Shown: positions 52,227-60,989, numbered from the stretch's first letter. The stretch is 64,000 bases of DNA from Nocardioides aurantiacus (GCF_003752505.1 NZ_RKHO01000001.1:2170001-2234000); one strand, 5' to 3'. The notes: a model not told the origin generated them from the sequence alone. Numbers and translations are program-made.

Positions 52227-53618
52227 ATGGACCAGCCCCTGACCGACGCGGCGCGCCAGCAGGCTGCCAAGGACCACCTGTGGATGCACTTCACGCGCCA
52301 CTCGACCTACGACACCCACGAGGTGCCGACGATCGTCCGCGGTGACGGCGCCTACGTCTGGGACGCCCACGGCAAGAAGTACCTCGACGGCCTCGCCGGC
52401 CTCTTCGTCGTGCAGGCCGGCCACGGCCGCACCGAGCTCGCGGAGGCCGCGGCCAAGCAGGCGGCCGAGCTGGCCTTCTTCCCGCTCTGGTCCTACGCCC
52501 ACCCCAGCGCCATCGACCTGGCGGCGCGCGTGGCGGCGTACGCCCCGGGCGACCTCAACCGCGTCTTCTTCACCACCGGCGGCGGCGAAGCCGTGGAGTC
52601 GGCGTGGAAGCTGGCCAAGCAGTACTTCAAGCTGACCGGCAAGCCCACCAAGCACAAGGTGATCAGCCGGGCCATCGCCTACCACGGCACCCCGCAGGGC
52701 GCGCTGTCGATCACCGGCCTGCCGGGCATGAAGGCGCCCTTCGAGCCGCTGGTGCCCTCGACCTTCCGGGTGCCCAACACCAACCTCTACCGCGCCGAGG
52801 AGACCTCCTACCTCGGCGACCCGCACGACGCCGAGCGGTTCGGCCGCTGGTGCGCCGACCGGATCGCCGAGGCGATCGAGTTCGAGGGCCCCGACACCGT
52901 GGCCGCGGTGTTCCTGGAGCCGGTGCAGAACTCCGGCGGCTGCTTCCCGCCCCCGCCCGGCTACTTCCAGCGGGTGCGCGAGATCTGCGACGAGTACGAC
53001 GTGCTGCTGGTCAGCGACGAGGTGATCTGCGCCTTCGGCCGCCTCGGCCACATGTTCGCGGCCGAGCGCTACGGCTACCAGCCCGACATCATCACCTGCG
53101 CCAAGGGCCTCACCTCGGGCTACTCCCCGCTCGGCGCGATGATCGCCACCGACCGGCTGTTCGAGCCGTTCGGCAAGGGCGACACCTCCTTCGCCCACGG
53201 CTACACCTTCGGGGGCCACCCCGTCTCGACCGCGGTCGCGATGGCCAACCTCGACATCTTCGAGCGCGAGCAGCTCAACGAGCACGTCCTCGCCACCGAG
53301 GGCGACCTGCGCGCGACGCTGGAGAAGCTGAACGACCTGCCGATCGTGGGCGACGTCCGCGGCGACGGGTTCTTCTACGGCATCGAGCTGGTCAAGGACA
53401 AGGCGACCAAGGAGACCTTCACCGACGCCGAGTCCGAGCGCCTGCTCCGCGGGTTCCTCTCCGGAGCGCTGTTCGAGGCCGGGCTCTACTGCCGCGCCGA
53501 CGACCGCGGCGACCCGGTCGTGCAGCTCGCTCCCCCGCTGGTCTGCGACCAGTCGCACTTCGACGAGATCGAGTCGACGCTGCGCTCGGTGCTGACCGAG
53601 GCCTGGAGCCGGCTCTAG
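52227..53618 (+). CDS. Class III omega-aminotransferase (putrescine/polyamine type)
   Basis: This 463-residue fold-type I aminotransferase resembles SpuC-like putrescine-pyruvate aminotransferases. It has GDGAYVWDAHGKKYLDGLAG, FTTGGGEAVESAWKLAKQYF, LLVSDEVICAFGRLG and the PLP lysine in ITCAKGLTSGYSPLGA. Together with the divergent aldehyde dehydrogenase it would convert a diamine to the amino acid. The substrate is inferred from context. Confidence 0.85.
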   Translation: MDQPLTDAARQQAAKDHLWMHFTRHSTYDTHEVPTIVRGDGAYVWDAHGKKYLDGLAGLFVVQAGHGRTELAEAAAKQAAELAFFPLWSYAHPSAIDLAARVAAYAPGDLNRVFFTTGGGEAVESAWKLAKQYFKLTGKPTKHKVISRAIAYHGTPQGALSITGLPGMKAPFEPLVPSTFRVPNTNLYRAEETSYLGDPHDAERFGRWCADRIAEAIEFEGPDTVAAVFLEPVQNSGGCFPPPPGYFQRVREICDEYDVLLVSDEVICAFGRLGHMFAAERYGYQPDIITCAKGLTSGYSPLGAMIATDRLFEPFGKGDTSFAHGYTFGGHPVSTAVAMANLDIFEREQLNEHVLATEGDLRATLEKLNDLPIVGDVRGDGFFYGIELVKDKATKETFTDAESERLLRGFLSGALFEAGLYCRADDRGDPVVQLAPPLVCDQSHFDEIESTLRSVLTEAWSRL

Positions 53619-53662
53619 GTCTCGGTCGCCCAACGATCCGGCCGCCCCGGCCGGCGTACGAC

Positions 53663-53689
53663 GTGACGACGGTCACCCGGCGTTACCCT
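53663..53689 (+). promoter_or_regulatory. CRP-like palindrome and -10 upstream of cstA
   Basis: GTGA-N6-TCAC (53663-53676) matches the core of CRP/GlxR sites. It lies just before TACCCT (53684-53689), the likely -10 of cstA. E. coli cstA is under cAMP-CRP control. At about -27 the site would overlap the -35 region, so it could repress as well as activate. Confidence 0.4.
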
Positions 53690-53727
53690 GGCCCCGCTCA
53701 CAGCGGTCCGCCACCGGGAGGCACCCC

Positions 53728-55932
53728 ATGTCCACGTCCACCACCACGCGTCGCGCCGACGGGCCACCGCCCGAGCGCAGCCGCCGACCCTCGCCCAAGT
53801 CGATCGCGATCTGGACGGTCGTCGCCCTCGTCGGCGCCACCTGCTGGGCGGTCCTGGCCCTGAGCCGGGGCGAGGAGGTGTCGGCGCTCTGGATCCTGTT
53901 CGCGGCCCTGTCGTCGTACGCCATCGCCTACCGCTTCTACTCGCGGTTCATCGCCCGCCGGGTGCTGCGGCTCGACGACACCCGCGCCACGCCGGCCGAG
54001 CGGCTCGAGAACGGCACCGACTTCGAGGTGACCGACCGTCGGGTGCTCTACGGCCACCACTTCGCGGCCATCGCCGGCGCCGGTCCGCTCGTCGGCCCGG
54101 TCCTCGCGGCGCAGATGGGCTACCTGCCCGGCACGGTGTGGATCATCGTCGGCGTCATCTTCGCCGGCTGCGTCCAGGACATGGTCACGATGTTCTTCTC
54201 GATGCGTCGCGACGCCAAGAGCCTGGGTCAGATGATCCGCGAGGAGATCGGCCTGGTCGGCGGCGTCGCCGCCCTGATCGCGGTCTTCGCGATCATGATC
54301 ATCCTGCTGGCGGTGCTCGCCCTGGTCGTGGTCAACGCGATGGCCGAGTCGCCCTGGGCGGTCACCTCGATCGGCCTCACCATCCCGATCGCGCTGTTCA
54401 TGGGCTTCTACCTGCGCTTCATCCGCCCCGGCCGCGTCATGGAGGTCACCGCCGTCGGCGTCGTGCTGCTCCTGGCCGCGATCATCCTGGGCGGCGTCGT
54501 CGACGGCTCCGCGCTGGGCGAGACCCTGACGCTGTCCAAGGAGACCCTGACGATCCTGCTGGTGGCCTACGGCTTCGTCGCCTCGATCCTGCCCGTGTGG
54601 ATGCTGCTCACCCCGCGTGACTACCTCTCGACCTTCATGAAGGTCGGCGTCATCGTGCTGCTCGCCGTGGGCATGATCCTGGCCCGCCCGGTGCTGCAGA
54701 CCGACGCCGTGACGTCGTTCGCGATCGAGGGCAACGGCCCGGTCTTCGCCGGCTCGCTGTTCCCGTTCCTGTTCATCACCATCGCCTGCGGCGCGCTGTC
54801 GGGCTTCCACGCGCTGATCTCCTCGGGCACCACGCCCAAGATGCTGGCCAAGGAGAGCCACGTCCGGATGGTCGGCTACGGCGGCATGCTGATGGAGTCG
54901 TTCGTCGCCATCTCCGCGCTGATCGCGGCCTGCGTCATCGACCAGGGCCTCTACTTCGCGATGAACTCCCCCGCCGGCGTCACCGGCGGCACCGTCGAGG
55001 GCGCAGCCGAGTTCGTCGGCACCCTCGGCTACTCGATCACCCCCGACCAGCTCACCGCCTTCTCGGCGAGCGTCGAGGAGGAGCTGGTCTCGCGCACCGG
55101 TGGCGCCCCGACCCTGGCCTTCGGCATCTCGCAGATCTTCAGCAGCGCCTTCGGCGGCGGCCTGGCAGCGTTCTGGTACCACTTCGCGATCATGTTCGAG
55201 GCGCTGTTCATCCTCACCGCCGTCGACGCCGGCACCCGCGTGGGCCGCTTCATGCTGCAGGACACCATCGGCAACGTGTGGCCCAAGTTCGGTGACACCT
55301 CGTGGCGTCCCGCCGCCTGGATCGCCTCGGCCATCACGGTCGGCGCCTGGGGCTACATGCTCTACGTCGGCGTCACCGACCCGCTCGGCGGCATCAACCA
55401 GCTGTTCCCGCTGTTCGGCATCGCCAACCAGCTGCTCGCGGCGATCGCGCTGATCCTGTGCGTGACGCTGTTCTGCAAGCACGGCTGGTGGAAGTACGTC
55501 TGGGTTCCGGCCGTCCCGCTGGCCTGGGACCTCGTGGTCACGATGACCGCGAGCTACCAGAAGGTGTTCTCCGACAACCCCGCCATCGGCTACTTCGCCC
55601 AGGCCGACCGCTACCGCACCGCCCGCGAGGCGGGCGAGGTCCTGGCCCCGGCCACCGACGTCGCGCAGATGAACACCGTCATCACCAACTCCACGGTCAA
55701 CGGCGTCCTGCAGGCGAGCTTCGCCCTGCTGGTGCTGGTGATCCTGGCCAACGCGGTCGTCATCTGGGTCAAGGCGGCCCGGGCCGGCACGCTGCCGACC
55801 ACCGAGGTGCCGCACACGCCCTCCGAGGTCGTCGCGCCCGCCGACTTCTTCGCCACGGCGGAGGAGAAGAAGGCCGTCGCCGACTGGGAGGCCTCCCGCG
55901 GCGAGCCGGTCGGCGGAGGCCACCACCGGTGA
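53728..55932 (+). CDS. cstA: Carbon starvation protein A, pyruvate/peptide transporter
   Basis: CstA-family proteins import pyruvate or peptides. The 734-residue membrane protein has many hydrophobic segments. Family motifs include VLYGHHFAAIAGAGPLVGPV, AAQMGYLPGTVWIIVGVIFA and GALSGFHALISSGTTPKML. ATG follows GGGAGG. The next gene, coupled by GTGA, is its usual small partner. Confidence 0.95.
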   Translation: MSTSTTTRRADGPPPERSRRPSPKSIAIWTVVALVGATCWAVLALSRGEEVSALWILFAALSSYAIAYRFYSRFIARRVLRLDDTRATPAERLENGTDFEVTDRRVLYGHHFAAIAGAGPLVGPVLAAQMGYLPGTVWIIVGVIFAGCVQDMVTMFFSMRRDAKSLGQMIREEIGLVGGVAALIAVFAIMIILLAVLALVVVNAMAESPWAVTSIGLTIPIALFMGFYLRFIRPGRVMEVTAVGVVLLLAAIILGGVVDGSALGETLTLSKETLTILLVAYGFVASILPVWMLLTPRDYLSTFMKVGVIVLLAVGMILARPVLQTDAVTSFAIEGNGPVFAGSLFPFLFITIACGALSGFHALISSGTTPKMLAKESHVRMVGYGGMLMESFVAISALIAACVIDQGLYFAMNSPAGVTGGTVEGAAEFVGTLGYSITPDQLTAFSASVEEELVSRTGGAPTLAFGISQIFSSAFGGGLAAFWYHFAIMFEALFILTAVDAGTRVGRFMLQDTIGNVWPKFGDTSWRPAAWIASAITVGAWGYMLYVGVTDPLGGINQLFPLFGIANQLLAAIALILCVTLFCKHGWWKYVWVPAVPLAWDLVVTMTASYQKVFSDNPAIGYFAQADRYRTAREAGEVLAPATDVAQMNTVITNSTVNGVLQASFALLVLVILANAVVIWVKAARAGTLPTTEVPHTPSEVVAPADFFATAEEKKAVADWEASRGEPVGGGHHR

Positions 55933-56141
55933 CCGCACCCCTCGCACCGTCCGGTCAGGGTCCGCTCCGGCGGGCCCTGGCCGGGGTGCGGTGGTACGCC
56001 CGCGAGCTCAGCGGCGAGGCCAAGTGGGACCAGTACGTCGCCCGCTGCGCCCGCGAGGGCACCGAGCCGATGAGCCGCCGGGCCTTCGAGCGTCACCGCG
56101 ACGACCACCGCGAGAACGGCACGCAGCAGCGCTGCTGCTGA
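55929..56141 (+). CDS. YbdD/YjiX family small protein
   Basis: This 70-residue protein carries the YbdD core VRWYARELSGEAKWDQYVAR and EPMSRRAFERHRDDHRE. In many bacteria it lies directly after cstA/btsT, as here with a 4-nt overlap, and it may act as an accessory subunit. It ends in a Cys-Cys. Confidence 0.9.
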   Translation: MTAPLAPSGQGPLRRALAGVRWYARELSGEAKWDQYVARCAREGTEPMSRRAFERHRDDHRENGTQQRCC

Positions 56142-56163
56142 GGGGCGACGAGGGGCCCCTCAG
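56138..56163. terminator. Nine-base-pair hairpin spanning two convergent stop codons
   Basis: CTGAGGGGC and GCCCCTCAG surround an 8-nt loop. Each arm contains one TGA stop (ybdD-like on plus, the next gene on minus). It is the best bidirectional terminator candidate in the window. Confidence 0.6.
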
Positions 56164-56678
56164 CCTGGGTCGACGCCGCGGTAGGCGACGTCCTTCGGCC
56201 GCGACCCCGGACGGTCGCTCCCGTAGCACAGGCGCACCACGCCCTCGAGGTCCTCGGCGGACCCGCCCGCCTCCACGACCGGCCAGTAGCGGCAGTCCCC
56301 GTCGGCCGCGTCCCGCGTCGAGTCCTCCTCGCCGAGCGCCTCAGCCGCCCGGGCGTCGTAGCGGCGGACGATGGGGGCGAGGTCGTCGTTGCCGACGCCG
56401 TAGCGCTGGTCTGCCTCCCGGCGGGTGGGGGCCTCGCCCCCGACCCACCGGTCCGCTCGGGCCGGGCTGACCCAGACCGTCTCGCGGTCCTCGTCCTGGT
56501 TGGTGCTGATCACCTGGACCACCTCGTCCCCGATGTCCAGGTCGTCGTCAGGGGCGACCAGCCCGAAGACGAGGCTCCCGGCGCCGAGCGCCACGAACAG
56601 GGCGAGGGTGGACACGGCGAGTCGGCGCACCTCGGGATGCTCCCACGGAAGAGCGGTCAGGGGGCAGACTCGCGCCAT
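56160..56678 (-). CDS. Membrane-anchored hypothetical protein
   Basis: This 172-residue protein has one membrane helix near residues 22-42 (LAVSTLALFVALGAGSLVFG) and an acidic outside domain ending with two cysteines (DGDCRYWPV, VRLCYGSDRPG). The function is unknown. The ATG used overlaps the ATG of a frameshifted plus-strand gene (CATG). A longer N-terminus would run through that gene and is less likely. Confidence 0.6.
   Translation of the reverse strand: MARVCPLTALPWEHPEVRRLAVSTLALFVALGAGSLVFGLVAPDDDLDIGDEVVQVISTNQDEDRETVWVSPARADRWVGGEAPTRREADQRYGVGNDDLAPIVRRYDARAAEALGEEDSTRDAADGDCRYWPVVEAGGSAEDLEGVVRLCYGSDRPGSRPKDVAYRGVDPG
56665..56670 (+). promoter_or_regulatory. Possible leaderless -10 of the frameshifted gene
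   Basis: CAGACT is 6 nt before the ATG at 56677. Confidence 0.3.
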
Positions 56679-56876
56679 GATCCGGGACGTCGTCGTCGGG
56701 TGGTCCGTGAAGGTGTCTCCCCGGAGCAGGTGGAGGCGACGCTCGGCGCGCTGCGCTCCTTCGAGATCGACGGTCGTCGGGTCGGCGTCGTGGCGGGGCA
56801 GGACCTCGGGCTGCTCGAGCGGTTCGCCCCGATCCCCACCTCGATCCAGCGGATCCAGTTCGAGCTGCCGGGTTGA
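56677..56876 (+). pseudogene. Frameshifted Dabb-like small gene
   Basis: From ATG the frame reads MIRDVVVGW. A -1 step then gives VREGVSPEQVEATLGALRSF and continues to a stop at 56876. Joined, this looks like the start of a Dabb (stress-responsive A/B barrel) domain, usually MIRHVVLxxx.KEGVSPEQV. The C-terminal part is unlike Dabb and short. A lost base, a sequencing error or a real frameshift event are all possible. The family call is tentative. Confidence 0.35.
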
Positions 56877-56927
56877 GCCCGTACGCCGTAAGCCCTGCAC
56901 GATGCGGTGTGACAGGCGTCCGACCCG

Positions 56928-56933
56928 CATACT
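56928..56933 (+). promoter_or_regulatory. Possible leaderless -10 for the small CarD-like gene
   Basis: CATACT is 7 nt before the ATG at 56941. The GGAGGGG between them is too close to act as a normal Shine-Dalgarno. Confidence 0.35.
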
Positions 56934-56940
56934 GGAGGGG

Positions 56941-57159
56941 ATGTCTCCTTCGCCCGCACGTCGCCGCCACCTGCCCAACAGCCCCTTCGCCGCTCCCGTG
57001 GAGCCGGTGATCGAGGTCTTCGAGCTCGACGACCGGGTCACCCACGACACCTACGGCCTGGGTCGCATCGTGAGCGTCGAGGCGGAGGCCGTCACGGTCG
57101 ACTTCGCGGGGCGTCGGCTGCGGATCACCAGCCCGTACCCCAAGCTGACGGGTCTGTAG
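56941..57159 (+). CDS. Small CarD-like beta-barrel protein
   Basis: This 72-residue protein has a basic N-terminus and ends with DDRVTHDTYGLGRIVSVEAE and VTVDFAGRRLRITSPYPKL. The pattern resembles the small SH3-like fold at the N-terminus of CarD/CdnL and Mfd, but it is too short to be CarD. It is conserved in actinobacteria as far as I recall, with unknown function. Confidence 0.65.
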   Translation: MSPSPARRRHLPNSPFAAPVEPVIEVFELDDRVTHDTYGLGRIVSVEAEAVTVDFAGRRLRITSPYPKLTGL

Positions 57160-57172
57160 GCCCGACTCCGGC

Positions 57173-57189
57173 TCAGCCCTGAGGGCTGA
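57173..57189. terminator. Perfect 8-bp palindrome after the CarD-like gene
   Basis: TCAGCCCTGAGGGCTGA is a perfect inverted repeat around one central base, 14 nt after the stop. No T tract follows. Confidence 0.4.
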
Positions 57190-57243
57190 CCACTGCCCCG
57201 GTTCGCCGGTGTTGTCCCGGCCCCCTCCTGTGGACGAAACCGC

Positions 57244-57265
57244 AGGTCAGGGCGGTTCCTGACCT
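57244..57265. promoter_or_regulatory. Inverted repeat upstream of the DUF222-HNH gene
   Basis: AGGTCAGG and CCTGACCT enclose GCGGTT, about 37 nt before the ATG. It could be an operator or an mRNA hairpin. Confidence 0.4.
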
Positions 57266-57301
57266 CCGCGGGTTGTCGGTGGTCGGTGCTTGGATGGATC
57301 C

Positions 57302-58582
57302 ATGAGCACCTCCGGCGGCGAGACGACGACGGCCCACCCGGTCGCCGACTTCGTCGACCGGTTGCGCTCGCGGCTCGACGACCTCGACCGGCCCACCGCC
57401 CGGCCGGTGTGGGCAATGACCCCGGTCGAGCAGCGCAACGTCCTCACCGAGCTCGCCGTCGCCCAGGCCCAGCTCGACTCGCTGCGGCTGGCCGTCCTGG
57501 CCGAGGCCGACCGCTCCGGCGTCACCGCGGACACCGGCGCCCGCTCGGCCGCCGACTGGGTCGCGACCGAGACCCGGCAGACCCGCGCCGGGGCACGCTC
57601 CGAGCTGCGGCTCGCCCGCGCGCTGGAGGAGCACGGCCCGCTGCGCGACGCCTACGGCCACGGCTGGGTCACCACCGAGCAGGCCCGCGTCATCGTCGCG
57701 GCGGTGGACCTGCTGCCCACCACCGGCGACCTCGCCGTGACCGTCGAGGACCGCATCGACGCCGAGGTGTGGTTGATCATGCAGGCCCAGGAGCACGACG
57801 CCACGATGCTGCGGGTGCTCGGGCGGCGGCTGTTCGAGGTCGTCGCGCCCGACCGGGCCGAGGAGATCGAGGGCCGGCTGCTCGAGGCCGAGGAGCAGGC
57901 TGCGGCCCGGCGTACGACGTTGACGATGCGCGAGGACGACCAGGGCACCTGCCACGGCCGGTTCCGCATCCCCGCCCGTCACGGCCAGATGCTCGCCAAG
58001 ATGATCCACACCCTCGCCTCGCCGGTCCGGCCCGACCCACCCGCAGCCGACGTCGACGACGCCCCGCTGTCGGTCCGCCACGGCGTGGCGTTCACCGAGC
58101 TGATCGAGCGCATCCCCGCCGACTCCCTGCCCACCGCCGGCGGGGTCGGCGCCACCGTCGTGGTGACGATGACGCTGGACCAGCTGCTGGGTCGCCTCGA
58201 GGACGCCGGCGTCGCCACCCTGGACACCGGTGGCCGCATCACCGCCGCCGAGGCCCGCCGCCTGGCCTGTGGCGCGGGCATCGTCCCGGCGGTGCTGGGC
58301 GGCACCTCGGTCCCGCTCGACCTCGGCCGCGAGCGCCGCTACGCCAGCAAGCACCAGCGCATCGCCGCCCAGCTGCGCGACGGCCACTGCACCGCCCAGG
58401 GCTGCGACGCCCCACCTGCGCTGTGCCACCTCCACCACGACGTCCCCTGGTCCGAGGGCGGCGCCACCGACCAGCACAACCTCCGCCTCCTCTGCGGCCA
58501 CCACCACCGTCGCGTCCACGACCCGGCATTCCGTCACGAACGGATGCCCGACGGGTCGGTCAGGTTCCACCGGCGGGAGTGA
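57302..58582 (+). CDS. DUF222 / HNH endonuclease (13E12 repeat family)
   Basis: This 426-residue protein has an N-terminal helical DUF222 domain (VEQRNVLTELAVAQAQLDSL, then RSAADWVATETRQTRAGARS) and a C-terminal HNH nuclease with CHLHHDVPWSEGGATDQHNL and LLCGHHHRRVHD. It is the 13E12 type that occurs in many copies in mycobacteria and Nocardioides. Its role is unknown. A TTG at 57290 is an alternative start. It lies at the edge of the accessory region. Confidence 0.88.
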   Translation: MSTSGGETTTAHPVADFVDRLRSRLDDLDRPTARPVWAMTPVEQRNVLTELAVAQAQLDSLRLAVLAEADRSGVTADTGARSAADWVATETRQTRAGARSELRLARALEEHGPLRDAYGHGWVTTEQARVIVAAVDLLPTTGDLAVTVEDRIDAEVWLIMQAQEHDATMLRVLGRRLFEVVAPDRAEEIEGRLLEAEEQAAARRTTLTMREDDQGTCHGRFRIPARHGQMLAKMIHTLASPVRPDPPAADVDDAPLSVRHGVAFTELIERIPADSLPTAGGVGATVVVTMTLDQLLGRLEDAGVATLDTGGRITAAEARRLACGAGIVPAVLGGTSVPLDLGRERRYASKHQRIAAQLRDGHCTAQGCDAPPALCHLHHDVPWSEGGATDQHNLRLLCGHHHRRVHDPAFRHERMPDGSVRFHRRE

Positions 58583-59226
58583 GAGGCGCAGGGCAGTGCA
58601 CGGCACTTAGGTGCGCTGCGGACAGTAGGACGGCACGAACGGGGCCCCCCGGGCAGAGCGAGAGGGACCAGCCCGCATCGGGACGGGTCCGTTCAGCAAA
58701 GCCCACGCACCCAGCGAGGAGGACACGTGTGGGATCGATGGTGCGCGACATCAGGAACACCGTGGAACGGACGCCGACCTGGAACGTCGCGCCGCCCGGG
58801 GTATCGGTGTGCCGCGTCGGTAGGTGATCGAACGCCTAGACCCAATACACCGGACGGGGCCCTAGCCGTCTTCCCCAGCAGTTCAGAGGGAAATTCATCT
58901 CGTGTATCTACTGGTAAGGCGCCTCTGGCCCGTGCGGAACTTCGTGTCTTGCCAAGTAGGACGGCCCACCAGGCCCAGGAGTGCCAGCCGAGTCAAAGAC
59001 TCGACCCCGCAGGTCGGTGAGCAAGGGATGCCACCCAAACCCGACGAACCACAAGCCTGTCTTGTCGCTGGACCGGCATCGTCGCGCCGGGTGGGGCCCC
59101 ATCGCACCCCACCCGTGCTCCTACGTCGTACGCGCGGGCCCCTGCGACCCGAGAAGCGGCCCCCCTCCCCGGCGCGACAACACCTCGCCCGACAGGCCCC
59201 TCACCCGAGTACGTTGCCATTTCAAG
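58583..59226. other. 644-nt stretch without a convincing gene
   Basis: No frame here has actinobacterial codon bias. I see two inverted repeats: CGAGTC-AAA-GACTCG at 58989-59003, and CGGGTGGGG with CCCCACCCG at 59088-59115 around a 10-nt loop. Base composition starts to fall toward the right. It may be decayed DNA at the edge of an acquired segment. No tRNA or integrase was found. Confidence 0.55.
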
Positions 59227-59805
59227 TCAAGACTGCGGCAGGAGCGACAGCAACTCATCGAACCGATCCAGCACCCGAGCAAGGCTGGCACTGCGCTCCC
59301 TTGCAAGCGCGAGGTCGATACGACTTGCCAACCGCGGCTGCCATGTTGGCTTTACGTACTTTTGCGGCTTGAGGGCACCCTTGATAGCGCCCTGCCCATT
59401 GACACCCTCAGAATACGTTAGGTCTAGTTGCAACGATTCAGCTGACGCATAGATCCACGACTCAAAATCGACGTCAGCGAGAGCGATTCTCACAGGCTTG
59501 CCGATCACCTCGGCCGCTCGGCTGAGCAAATTGGGGCCCAATTCGGCAACGCAATCACCCTCACCATCGAGAACCACCAGCACGCCGACGCAACCTGGCC
59601 GCAGCCCGGCCGTGACAACGTATCCTTCTAACCCACCTTCAGCGATCGCCTTCTCGCGTCCGTGAGCCGGAACAGGCTTCCCAAGGATGTCTCGGAAATC
59701 TGCGGCGCTAGCCAGATGCATACGCAGCAACACCGGCAGTGCGCCACGATCACCCGCCCCTTCCACGACCAGCCCAATGTGCGGGTCAGTAGGTTTCGCG
59801 GTCAC
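59227..59805 (-). CDS. TOPRIM-like DUF4276 protein, partner of the AAA ATPase
   Basis: This 192-residue protein has GLVVEGAGDRGALPVLLRMH (the Glu of a TOPRIM-like fold), VGVLVVLDGEGDCVAELG (the acidic pair) and VDFESWIYASAESLQ, a pattern typical of DUF4276. It could be a nuclease. Codon choice (CTA, TAT, TCT) and lower GC set it apart from its neighbours. Its GTG overlaps the ATPase stop by 4 nt, so the pair is made together. It is probably the effector of a two-gene defence system; this is inference. Confidence 0.72.
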   Translation of the reverse strand: MTAKPTDPHIGLVVEGAGDRGALPVLLRMHLASAADFRDILGKPVPAHGREKAIAEGGLEGYVVTAGLRPGCVGVLVVLDGEGDCVAELGPNLLSRAAEVIGKPVRIALADVDFESWIYASAESLQLDLTYSEGVNGQGAIKGALKPQKYVKPTWQPRLASRIDLALARERSASLARVLDRFDELLSLLPQS

Positions 59806-60977
59806 GAGGTTTCCGCGACATCGAGCGAGTCGGTTCGAAGCAACTCCCCCTGCGTTATCAGCCCACTGCGGACCGTTGTCACTGAGTGATCCGCAACATG
59901 CCCGACATGGGACTCGCCGTTCTCACTCCAAACCACCCGTAGCGATTCAATGGGTACTGCGTCGACAATATCGGCGCTATGGGTTGTGATTACAATTTGT
60001 GATCCCTCACTCTCCTGGGTGAAGATATCGATCATGGTACGTAGAGCGCCGAGATGAATTGCTACCTCCGGCTCCTCGATCACAAAGAGGGCGGGATGTC
60101 GCGGCTGCTTAAGCGCAAGCAAGATGCTGAATGCACGCAGAGTCCCGTCTGACATCTGCTTGGCCGAGAACAGGCGGTCCTTGCCCTGACTGGTCTGAGC
60201 GAAGCGGAAGGTTTGTTTATCCGCCAGACGCTGAACGTCAATTTTGGCGATCCCAGGAACGATTGCTGCCAGCTCGTCGACCAGGTCGGAACGAACCGCT
60301 GGCGTCAGCAGTTCAAACACGCTGGTCGCGTTCGAACCATCAGGCTCGAACTCAGCGGTTGACGAAGGATCTTGCAGATCGCCGACTACGGCTGGGTTTA
60401 TCTCAACCGTTTGCATACGCTGCAGCGTTTCGTACACGATGTAGCCCGCGTACCCGCCTGACGCTAGTGCGCTTTGACCAGGCGGGACAGGAAACTCTCT
60501 CACATTGGATGGACCATCGAGCAAGAATTCAGGCTCGGTGAACAAGACACGTTTGCCGTCGCTCTCGAAAGAGTACTTGCCGCCATCCACGCCGTAGAGT
60601 TCCGCCGATTCTTTCTTCACCCTATATGAACGAGGACTGACGGCTCCAAGGCGAATTTCGTAGAAAGATACTTCCGACTTGTCGGTTAAGCGGAATTCAA
60701 CGCGGAGCGACGGATCGTTAGGTCGCCCCTGGCTACGGTGACGCAGTTGATCGAACCCGCCTCGACGCACTAGCGCGATGGGAAGACCATGAATCGGGAT
60801 CTCCCGCAGCAGTTTGATCGCCGACACAAGGTTGGACTTTCCGCTTGCGTTCGGCCCAACCAGCGCGACCAACTCGCCAAACTCAAATCGGGCGTGCTTG
60901 TACGACAAGAAGTTCGTGATTTCTAGCGCTACGAAAGTCAGACGTGGCTCGCGATGCTCGATGGGTGCGTTACTCAC
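59802..60977 (-). CDS. AAA family ATPase (AAA_21/OLD-like) of a putative defence pair
   Basis: This 391-residue SMC/ABC-like ATPase has Walker A LVALVGPNASGKSNLVSAIK (about residues 34-53), a signature-like AKQMSDGTLRAFSILLAL, Walker B ALFVIEEPEVAIHLGAL and the H-loop IVITTHSADIVDAVP. No transmembrane segment or fused TOPRIM domain is present. Such ATPases pair with TOPRIM-like proteins in PARIS and in other abortive-infection systems. The gene is clearly lower in GC than its flanks (27 of 60 bases at 59941-60000 are G or C). TAGGCT lies 6 nt before the GTG. Confidence 0.82.
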   Translation of the reverse strand: MSNAPIEHREPRLTFVALEITNFLSYKHARFEFGELVALVGPNASGKSNLVSAIKLLREIPIHGLPIALVRRGGFDQLRHRSQGRPNDPSLRVEFRLTDKSEVSFYEIRLGAVSPRSYRVKKESAELYGVDGGKYSFESDGKRVLFTEPEFLLDGPSNVREFPVPPGQSALASGGYAGYIVYETLQRMQTVEINPAVVGDLQDPSSTAEFEPDGSNATSVFELLTPAVRSDLVDELAAIVPGIAKIDVQRLADKQTFRFAQTSQGKDRLFSAKQMSDGTLRAFSILLALKQPRHPALFVIEEPEVAIHLGALRTMIDIFTQESEGSQIVITTHSADIVDAVPIESLRVVWSENGESHVGHVADHSVTTVRSGLITQGELLRTDSLDVAETS

Positions 60978-60983
60978 GAAGGC

Positions 60984-60989
60984 AGCCTA
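60984..60989 (-). promoter_or_regulatory. Leaderless -10 for the ATPase/DUF4276 pair
   Basis: TAGGCT is 6 nt before the GTG. There is no Shine-Dalgarno. Confidence 0.5.

Noticed and set aside
57302-58582. DUF222-HNH gene as an intact mobile element or homing endonuclease
   Set aside because: No terminal repeats, intron or intein signs are visible; the family is mostly a repeated chromosomal gene.
58727-59020. A 97-codon plus-strand frame with a GAGGAGG-like ribosome site
   Set aside because: Its amino-acid and codon make-up look random (many Arg, Ser and Pro, no domain), and it lies in a gene-poor stretch.
59088-59115. Attachment site for integration
   Set aside because: It is an inverted repeat with no matching copy that I could find at the right edge near 61 kb, and no integrase is present.
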